Part shown: positions 1-4,510 of the stretch, piece by piece | How the letters are laid out: every line of letters begins with the position of its first letter | How positions within the stretch are numbered: the first letter of the stretch is position 1 | Origin: Deltaproteobacteria bacterium UBA2385 | Lineage (GTDB): Bacteria > Myxococcota_A > UBA796 > UBA2385 | Reading direction: 5' to 3' | DNA length: 5,640 nt | Assembly (NCBI GenBank): GCA_002343455.1 | Contig: DDSR01000211.1 | Span: 1 to 5,640 of the forward strand | Notes under the pieces: generated by a model | What the model saw: the letters and a program-made list of their open reading frames with translations, nothing else | What the model was told of the DNA's origin: nothing | Database searches by the model: none | Translations under genes and position numbers: made by a program

Positions 1-4
1 CCAG

Positions 5-970
5 ATGGACATGGGGCCCGAGGAAATCCTGCTCCTCATCAGCCGGAACCCGGAGCAGACCCGGGCCCGACTCGAGGCCGTGCGCGCCCAGCGGGAGGCC
101 GAGGCGAAGAAGAAGATCGCCAGCGAGGCGAGCAAGCTCCTGCGGGCCATCAACGCGCGCTTCCGGGGGGCCGAGCGCACCCGCGACGCCATCGAGGCCG
201 CCCGCCTGCGCGGTGAGGCCGAGGAACGGCTGAAGCACCTGGGGCGCATGAACCCCGAGGCCTGGCCCTGGGCCCAATACGCCGGGGTGGTCAGACAGCA
301 GCCCGTGCTCGTGCCCGAGGGCGGCGGCCCCGTCTACGAGGGTCTGCGGGTCGGCATCCCGAGCGCCTGGAACGCCGACCGGATTGAGTACGTCGAGTTC
401 GGCCAAGTCACCCGTGACGGGCAGATCGCCCTGCGGGCGGCCGGGGAGGCGACCTGGAAGCTCGTGAAGTCTGACGACGGGCGGCTCTCGGCCCTTCGGC
501 CTGAGCACTTCGGCGCCGACTGGCCCCAGGACGAGGAGGGCTTCACCGTCCGCGCCCTCGAGCAGCACGCCGAGAACCGGCTGCGCTACCAGGGCGACTG
601 GCCGGGCATGGGCTGGCAGCAGGCCCCCGACGCCTGGGTCGAGCGCCTGTGGGGCCTCATGGGCGAGCGCATCGTCGCCGCCCTGTCGAAGGTCTCCTAC
701 TACAACGCCCAGGCTCAGCGCGTCCCCGTCATGGCCCCCGCTGGCCTGCGCGTCGTGAACGCCGGGGCGGCGTCGGGCACTGCCGGGATCACCGTGCTCG
801 CACCCACCGAGGCCGGCTGGCGGGCCTTCCTCGCCGCCGCGCCGGCGTCTGGGCTCAAGTTCGGCGAGCTATCCGAGGCCGGGCGCTGGTGGTGGGGGCG
901 GGCGATCCCCCGCAACCTGCTGTCCGGGGCCGAGGTCGATGGCGAGGACTCCGTGGGGGAGGCGGCCTGA
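5..970 (+). CDS. Hypothetical protein with charged helical N-terminus
   Basis: A 321-residue protein whose family I do not recognise. Residues about 16-80 are rich in Glu, Arg, Lys and Ala with almost no Gly or Pro, which fits a long helix or coiled coil. The rest is a mixed domain with several Trp residues, including a WWW run close to the C-terminus. There is no signal peptide or clear membrane segment, so a cytoplasmic or structural role is likely. Nearly every codon ends in G or C, which supports real coding. The ATG at 5 has no room upstream for a visible ribosome-binding site and the frame is open to the window edge, so the true start may lie outside. Its TGA (968-970) overlaps the ATG of the M23 peptidase gene, implying one operon and translational coupling. 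A role next to cell-wall hydrolases in a phage or mobile element is an inference from position only. Confidence 0.7.
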   Translation: MDMGPEEILLLISRNPEQTRARLEAVRAQREAEAKKKIASEASKLLRAINARFRGAERTRDAIEAARLRGEAEERLKHLGRMNPEAWPWAQYAGVVRQQPVLVPEGGGPVYEGLRVGIPSAWNADRIEYVEFGQVTRDGQIALRAAGEATWKLVKSDDGRLSALRPEHFGADWPQDEEGFTVRALEQHAENRLRYQGDWPGMGWQQAPDAWVERLWGLMGERIVAALSKVSYYNAQAQRVPVMAPAGLRVVNAGAASGTAGITVLAPTEAGWRAFLAAAPASGLKFGELSEAGRWWWGRAIPRNLLSGAEVDGEDSVGEAA

Positions 971-1509
971 TGCCCGCACCCGCGCTCCTGCTCGGCGGGG
1001 CCGGTGGGCTCCTGCTGCTCCTCGCCGCGGCGGCCCCCCGCTCGGCCGAGGCCCGCGCCCGCGTGCCCGCCTCCTGGCCGCTGCCCCCGCTGCCGGCCCG
1101 CTGGCTGCGGCTCTCCTCGCCCTTCGGCTGGCGCATCCACCCGATCCACGGCGACCGCCGCCACCACGACGGCATCGACCTGCCCGCCCCCGAGGGCACC
1201 CCGGTCACCGCCCCCGAGGCCGGCGTCGTGGACCGGGTGGACCACGCCGGGGCCGGACGCGGCGAGATCAACGGCAACGCCGTCTTCGTGAAGTCCCCGA
1301 CGCGGCGCTGGGCCTTCCTGCACCTCTCGCGGGTGCTCGTGGCGCCGGGCGCCCGCGTCCAGGCCGGGCAGACCCTCGGCCTCGTCGGCAGCACCGGGCG
1401 CAGCACCGGCCCCCACCTGCACCTCCAGGTCTACGACGCCGCGGGCCGGATCGTGGACCCGGCCCCCCTCTTCGCCGCCGGCACCTTCACCGGCCAGGCG
1501 GTCGCGTGA
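970..1509 (+). CDS. M23 (LytM-type) metallopeptidase, exported
   Basis: A 179-residue zinc endopeptidase of family M23, which cuts peptide cross-bridges in peptidoglycan. Residues 5-22 are a hydrophobic export signal followed by an Ala-rich stretch with a possible cleavage site near residue 28. The catalytic domain covers about 50-170. The expected zinc ligands are all present: H66 and D70 in the HHDGID motif and H151 in GPHLHL. The catalytic histidines H118 (in FLHLS) and H149 are also present, so the enzyme looks active. It is a minimal single-domain form without LysM or SH3 repeats. The ATG at 970 is chosen because it overlaps the preceding stop (TGATG at 968-972) and places the signal sequence at the N-terminus; an in-frame upstream extension lies inside the preceding gene. 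The next gene begins inside its stop codon. The protein probably remodels or penetrates the cell wall, as do lytic factors in phages and conjugative elements. Confidence 0.9.
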   Translation: MPAPALLLGGAGGLLLLLAAAAPRSAEARARVPASWPLPPLPARWLRLSSPFGWRIHPIHGDRRHHDGIDLPAPEGTPVTAPEAGVVDRVDHAGAGRGEINGNAVFVKSPTRRWAFLHLSRVLVAPGARVQAGQTLGLVGSTGRSTGPHLHLQVYDAAGRIVDPAPLFAAGTFTGQAVA

Positions 1510-1722
1510 TCATCGCCGCCACCATCGGCCACGCCGGGCGCCCCTCGCGCCTGGCCGACCGCGGCGCCGCCTTCGAGGGCGTCGAGGAGACCTCGGCCGT
1601 GCGCCGCTACACCGACGCGCTCGACCGCGAGCTGCGCCGGATGGGCCACGGCTGTGTGCTGCTCTCCGACGGCGAGTACCGCGTTGAGGCAAAGACACCA
1701 TTCGACACGCTGTTCCGCCTCC

Positions 1723-1740
1723 ATTGTGACAATCACGTGA
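1723..1740. promoter_or_regulatory. Palindrome cluster, possible operator
   Basis: Two perfect palindromes are joined end to end: ATTGTGACAAT (1723-1733, 5-bp arms around one base) and TCACGTGA (1733-1740, 8-bp self-complementary). A third symmetry, GTGA-CAA-TCAC (1726-1736), overlaps both. Such dense dyad symmetry about 100 nt upstream of the first start codon fits a dimeric repressor or activator site. The regulator is unknown, and a structural role at the left end of the inserted block is an alternative. Confidence 0.35.
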
Positions 1741-1823
1741 CCACCCTTGCGGCGCGACGGTACTCGTGTTCCGATTCGAAGGCCCCAAGCCGCCATTGCG
1801 TGGGGCACCGGTTCCATCAATCC

Positions 1824-1830
1824 AGGGGAG
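1824..1830 (+). promoter_or_regulatory. Ribosome-binding site of the 139-aa gene
   Basis: AGGGGAG lies 7 nt before the ATG at 1838. It fixes the start there and not at the in-frame ATG at 1766, which has no comparable purine-rich site close upstream. Confidence 0.65.
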
Positions 1831-1837
1831 ATACACC

Positions 1838-2257
1838 ATGGCATGCACTCCGCCCGTTCGCACCGTGACCGCCGCCCGCTACCAGCCCGTCTGGAGCAAG
1901 GGGGGAGCGACCAACCAGGGTATCAGTGAGGTCTTCGTGTTCACCGGGCGCAACATCATGGAAATTGTGCCCATGCTGAAGGCTGTCCGCGCGACTTTGA
2001 CCGTCGAAAACCGCACCATCAACGCTGAGGTTGAGGTCGTGTTTCAGGCGACGAACGACGGCATCACCTGGGAAGCTCCGATCGTGCTCAGTCAGGCATG
2101 GGTCAACGCTGACACCACGGATACGACGCCTTGGTACACCACCGTCGGGAACTTCAAGCGCGGGATCCGTTTCGGCGTGCGCATTCGCCAGGCCACTGGG
2201 ACGGCAGTCGAGATGGCCCGGGTCAGTCTCGTCCTCGATCTCGAACTGAAGAGCTAG
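1838..2257 (+). CDS. Hypothetical 139-aa beta-sandwich-like protein
   Basis: First gene of the middle operon, of no family I can name. After a short basic/aromatic N-terminus, residues about 31-139 alternate hydrophobic and polar residues in strand-length runs, as in an all-beta fold. The segment ATNDGITWE (71-79) followed by strands and a W (99) recalls the 'SNDG-x-W' turn of discoidin-like and phage-tail beta-sandwich domains; this is a resemblance only. The C-terminus ends in a regular amphipathic strand (LVLDLEL). There is no signal peptide and a single cysteine (C3), in contrast to its two Cys-rich neighbours, so it may stay in the cytoplasm or be assembled in a particle. The ATG at 1838 is supported by AGGGGAG 7 nt upstream. 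The stop TAG overlaps the AGGAGG of the next gene, which indicates co-translation. Codon use is more mixed than in the flanking genes. Confidence 0.75.
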   Translation: MACTPPVRTVTAARYQPVWSKGGATNQGISEVFVFTGRNIMEIVPMLKAVRATLTVENRTINAEVEVVFQATNDGITWEAPIVLSQAWVNADTTDTTPWYTTVGNFKRGIRFGVRIRQATGTAVEMARVSLVLDLELKS

Positions 2258-2261
2258 GAGG
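2256..2261 (+). promoter_or_regulatory. Ribosome-binding site of the 132-aa gene
   Basis: A consensus AGGAGG overlaps the TAG stop of the preceding gene and sits 5 nt before the ATG at 2267. It is the strongest ribosome-binding site in the window and couples the two genes. Confidence 0.75.
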
Positions 2262-2266
2262 CCAAA

Positions 2267-2665
2267 ATGGCACTGCTTTCCAATCCGATGGGAGCCCTCG
2301 CCTACGTGAACCGCGCCAGTGGCCTGACTGGCGCGGCCCCAGTCTCCCGTCCCGGCTTCCTCGACCGCCTCATTCGAGGGTCCAACGACGGCGAGGGCGG
2401 TGGCGGCGAGGGCGGTGGCGGCGATGGTGGTGGCGGAAGCAACAGCGGCGGCTGTTCTGGTTGCTCCGACACTCCCAAGGTCATTGAGAAGCACTGCGAG
2501 AACGAGGGTGGGTTGGACGCCTTCTGCGATATCACCTACGAGGGGTGCGTCGACGGCTCGTGCGAGCAGTGGGCGGAGTGTGCTCCGGCCAGCGAATGCT
2601 GTGAAGGCGCGGGCAATGGTGGATCGAATCTGGCCACCTGCATTGCAGGAACCCTCGCGGGCTGA
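2267..2665 (+). CDS. Hypothetical Cys-rich protein with Gly-rich linker
   Basis: A 132-residue protein in three parts. Residues 1-40 form an ordinary, mildly hydrophobic N-terminal segment without a classical signal peptide. Residues 42-62 are a flexible linker built from three (E/D)GGGG units and a Ser/Asn/Gly stretch. Residues 63-132 hold ten cysteines (63, 66, 77, 87, 94, 99, 105, 111, 112, 125) in an acidic, small-residue context. The even number and spacing suggest disulfides or a metal-binding domain. I do not recognise the family. The architecture could be a displayed Cys-rich domain tethered to an anchoring N-terminus, or a precursor whose N-terminal part is a leader and whose tail is released; no processing enzyme is visible nearby. 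It has a consensus AGGAGG, and its TGA is followed after 2 nt by the GTG of the 554-aa membrane protein, so the two products probably work together. Confidence 0.75.
   Translation: MALLSNPMGALAYVNRASGLTGAAPVSRPGFLDRLIRGSNDGEGGGGEGGGGDGGGGSNSGGCSGCSDTPKVIEKHCENEGGLDAFCDITYEGCVDGSCEQWAECAPASECCEGAGNGGSNLATCIAGTLAG
2393..2437 (+). repeat. 15-bp tandem repeat encoding (E/D)GGGG
   Basis: Three 15-bp units lie at 2393-2407, 2408-2422 and 2423-2437. The first two are identical; the third differs by several bases and gives DGGGG in place of EGGGG. It encodes the flexible linker of the 132-aa protein. Unit number may vary between strains by slippage. Confidence 0.85.
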
Positions 2666-2667
2666 GG

Positions 2668-4332
2668 GTGCCCAAGACGCGTTCCCGACGGCGGTGGCCC
2701 CAGGTCCTCCTGGGGCTTGCCGCGGTGTTCGCCGTCATCGCCACGGTTCGACAGCGCGGGGGTCCAGCATCTTCACTTGGGGGACGACCACTCTCGGACG
2801 CACCTGAGCTGAAGGCTCCAGGGAGTGCCACATCTCAGCCCCCAACCAGTGGCCATCCCCAGGAAGCTGGCGAACTCCCATTGGCCGCGATCATTGTTGA
2901 ACCGTGTAGAGGAATTGACCAACCGGTTGAGGTATGGCGTCCAGGCGAAGGCAACGCCCTCGGACCGGAAGGTCCAGCCGCCCTTGAGGCACGCTGCGAC
3001 TCTATGGACTCATGCACCTTCCGCGACCTCTCCCCTGGCTTCCATCGAGTCGTCCAAGGGCATGTATCAGCCTTGGTTTGGCTGAATGGGTTCAACGCTG
3101 GCCGGACCACAACAGGTACCCGCGCCGAACTTCCATGTGAACCCACATGCGCGGTGCTCGCGACCGTTACGTCCACCCAAGAGTGCGGCGATACCGGATG
3201 GTTAGAGTTTCGACCGCAGCACCAAGTCGACCGCTATCCTGCCATCAGGGAGGTTCAGTGGTCGACCGGAGAACCGTTGCTCATCTCAGGACTCCCCTGT
3301 GCGTCGTTAAACGTGGCCTTTGGCAGTCAAAGATGCGAGGATGTTGGCCGTACAGTGAATGACGAAGGGCAAGAACTCGTTAGGCGGGAGTTTCGACTTG
3401 CCCCGATCCCTACGGTGATGGTGACCGTTCGGGACGCAGAATCGGCCTTGCCATTGCCCGGCGTTCTTGTCTTTGGTGCCAATCGGGACCGGAGCTATTC
3501 GACAACGAATGCGGCCGGCGAGGTGCTGGTCCGAAGCGACCTGCCATGGAACATTCGATTCTCGCTGCCAGGCTGGATGGGAGGGGACCTTCCACCGCAC
3601 GAAATATCAGGTGACCACGTCAATGTCTATCTTCAACGTGCGAGAGAAATTGACGTGTTTTGCTGGGTAGAAGGCAAGCCATGTACTGGCCGCACGAAGG
3701 TTGTGGCCATGCCGCCGCGGAGTGGAGCATATAACTCATGCGCCTGGACGCGCCCCGGAGTGTGGAGCTGCGAGGCGGTAGATGATGCCACGATACTGGC
3801 GCAGTTGGATTCTGGCGAAGCCCGGGTCCATGTTCCCCCTGGAGCCTTGCACGTTGAGGTTGACCTTCTGCCGACTCTGGGTCAGGTCTGCTTGTGGTTT
3901 GACGAAGCGACCGGGCCATGCGAACTCTCGGTTTCATGGGTAGACCATGCCGAAACAGGTTCGGCCGGCACATCTGACTACGTACGCGGCCGGCCCTTTC
4001 AGGTAGGCGCCTCTCCTGGTGCTTCGGCAGATGTGCTCCTGCTGTGTGAAGACGAGGCGTTGTTTGCCAGGGGCCAGGTCGAGGTGAGCGGAGTCACCGA
4101 AAAGTGCAATCAGATTGATAGGTTTCAGCCGGTCGCATATGTTTGTGAATCTGACGGGGCCACTTCAGCCGGAGACGAGTGTTGGCTTCGTGCGGATGAG
4201 GGACCGCCTCGAACATCCTGGCTGACGGTATGCCCCACAGCAGTGCCGGATGGAGTTCACCGGATATTCTGTGATGGCGAAGATCTGGGAGTCGTTTCCA
4301 TTGCGCCCGGGGATGACTTGGTCGTGCCTTGA
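2668..4332 (+). CDS. Membrane-anchored Cys-rich protein, carboxypeptidase-regulatory-like domain
   Basis: A 554-residue protein of unknown function. A basic N-terminus (residues 2-9, with RSRRR) precedes one hydrophobic helix (about 11-27), which fits an uncleaved signal anchor with the rest outside the cytoplasmic membrane. A Pro/Ser/Gly-rich spacer follows (about 30-70). The remainder looks all-beta. Residues about 246-323 resemble a carboxypeptidase-regulatory-like (transthyretin-type) sandwich: a strand 'VMVTVRDAES', the 'LPGVLV' turn, 'STTNAAGEV', and a closing strand before 'VYL'. Twenty cysteines, an even number and all after the anchor, suggest disulfides in an oxidising compartment. 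No catalytic motif is seen, so adhesion, scaffolding or ligand binding is more likely than an enzyme. The GTG start at 2668 is 2 nt after the preceding stop and has no strong ribosome-binding site, so translation is probably coupled; the next ATG would lose the anchor. It is the last gene of the operon, with relaxed codon use and AT-rich patches (for example 3601-3660). Confidence 0.75.
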   Translation: MPKTRSRRRWPQVLLGLAAVFAVIATVRQRGGPASSLGGRPLSDAPELKAPGSATSQPPTSGHPQEAGELPLAAIIVEPCRGIDQPVEVWRPGEGNALGPEGPAALEARCDSMDSCTFRDLSPGFHRVVQGHVSALVWLNGFNAGRTTTGTRAELPCEPTCAVLATVTSTQECGDTGWLEFRPQHQVDRYPAIREVQWSTGEPLLISGLPCASLNVAFGSQRCEDVGRTVNDEGQELVRREFRLAPIPTVMVTVRDAESALPLPGVLVFGANRDRSYSTTNAAGEVLVRSDLPWNIRFSLPGWMGGDLPPHEISGDHVNVYLQRAREIDVFCWVEGKPCTGRTKVVAMPPRSGAYNSCAWTRPGVWSCEAVDDATILAQLDSGEARVHVPPGALHVEVDLLPTLGQVCLWFDEATGPCELSVSWVDHAETGSAGTSDYVRGRPFQVGASPGASADVLLLCEDEALFARGQVEVSGVTEKCNQIDRFQPVAYVCESDGATSAGDECWLRADEGPPRTSWLTVCPTAVPDGVHRIFCDGEDLGVVSIAPGDDLVVP

Positions 4333-4510
4333 GTCCGGCGCAGAAGGAGCCGCTGCGTTCATGGCGGATTGTGAGAGGACGGCAGGCTCCAGTTAGGCCC
4401 CGTCGGGAATCAAGGTGCGCCAATAGTGCAGGGGGAAGTCATTGAAATTTGACACGTCAATGGCTTACGTCGAATCATGTTGATATCCGACGGGGCGTTA
4501 TGGTAGTGCG
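4333..4510. other. Intergenic spacer at right end of middle block
   Basis: No gene is supported here. The spacer becomes AT-rich toward 4441-4500 and carries the nested stem structure listed separately. GC-rich coding DNA of a different gene resumes between about 4505 and 4511, which marks the right limit of the foreign-looking block. Confidence 0.6.
4389..4503. repeat. Nested imperfect inverted repeat with GTTA flanks
   Basis: Outer stem: GCCCCGTCGG (4397-4406) pairs perfectly with CCGACGGGGC (4487-4496). After a 2-nt mismatch on each side, ATCAA (4409-4413) pairs with TTGAT (4480-4484). Inner stem: AAGTCATTGA (4436-4445) pairs with TCAATGGCTT (4457-4466) with one G-T wobble and an 11-nt loop. 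Just outside the outer stem, GTTA occurs as a direct repeat (4392-4395 and 4497-4500), and CCA (4389-4391) can pair with TGG (4501-4503). The ~100-bp length, bulged long stem and a GTT at the outer right edge recall integron attC sites or a small hairpin element with a 4-bp target duplication. The left arm lacks the AAC that an attC needs, so neither is established. A bidirectional terminator or structured RNA is also possible. Confidence 0.5.

Larger units (their letters stand above)
1683..1837 (+). promoter_or_regulatory. Leader/promoter region of the three-gene operon
   Basis: This 155-nt stretch starts where the codon bias of the amidase remnant breaks down and ends at the first gene of the middle operon. 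It contains a palindrome cluster (1723-1740) and a ribosome-binding site (1824-1830). I see no convincing -35/-10 pair; TTGCGG at 1747-1752 has no good partner at normal spacing. A promoter is expected here because the upstream operon is interrupted, but its exact site cannot be read from the sequence. Confidence 0.35.
1506..1868 (+). pseudogene. N-acetylmuramoyl-L-alanine amidase, 3'-truncated
   Basis: The GTG at 1506 overlaps the TGA of the M23 gene (GTGA), as expected in this packed operon. The first 59 codons resemble the N-terminus of Amidase_3-type zinc amidases, which cut the MurNAc-L-Ala bond. They show an initial beta strand ending in GH (H9, first zinc ligand), an acidic residue at E27/E28 (second ligand), a helix, and then a strand with the LLSDGEY segment. 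From codon 60 (about 1683) the codons lose their G/C-ending bias and the family pattern stops. The second half, with the third zinc His and catalytic Glu, is missing. The frame runs on to 1868 through lower-GC DNA and across the start of the next gene, so the last ~60 codons are not likely to be native. The protein should be inactive. Family assignment rests on a short segment, so confidence is moderate. Confidence 0.6.

Noticed and set aside
715..1422. Minus-strand frames opposite the first two genes
   Set aside because: They have low-complexity Gly/Ala/Arg composition and lie antisense to well-supported genes.
1681..1710. GCGT...ACGC hairpin at the left junction
   Set aside because: The arms are 4 bp with an unpaired interior, which is not distinguishable from chance.
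1760..1790. tRNA fragment around the GATTCGAAGGC segment
   Set aside because: It resembles part of a T-arm, but no acceptor, D or anticodon arm can be formed around it.
939..1868. Open frame of 309 codons on the + strand overlapping the M23 gene
   Set aside because: Its translation is an Arg/Pro/Ala-rich repeat-like string, and the M23 frame over the same bases has a full set of catalytic residues. Only its last part coincides with the frame of the truncated amidase (starting at 1506).
4339..4357. Small hairpin CGCAG...CTGCG just after the last stop, as a terminator
   Set aside because: It has only 5-bp arms with a 9-nt loop and no following T run, so it is too weak to call.
4392..4398. GTTAGGC as an integron R' core site
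   Set aside because: It matches the 7-base consensus, but it lies on the left arm of the hairpin, where an attC needs RYYYAAC, and no partner R'' is found upstream.
1721..4463. CCATTG (1721-1726) and CAATGG (4458-4463) as terminal inverted repeats of the block
   Set aside because: Only 6 bases match and the next bases diverge; a match of that length is expected by chance and is not at the junctions.
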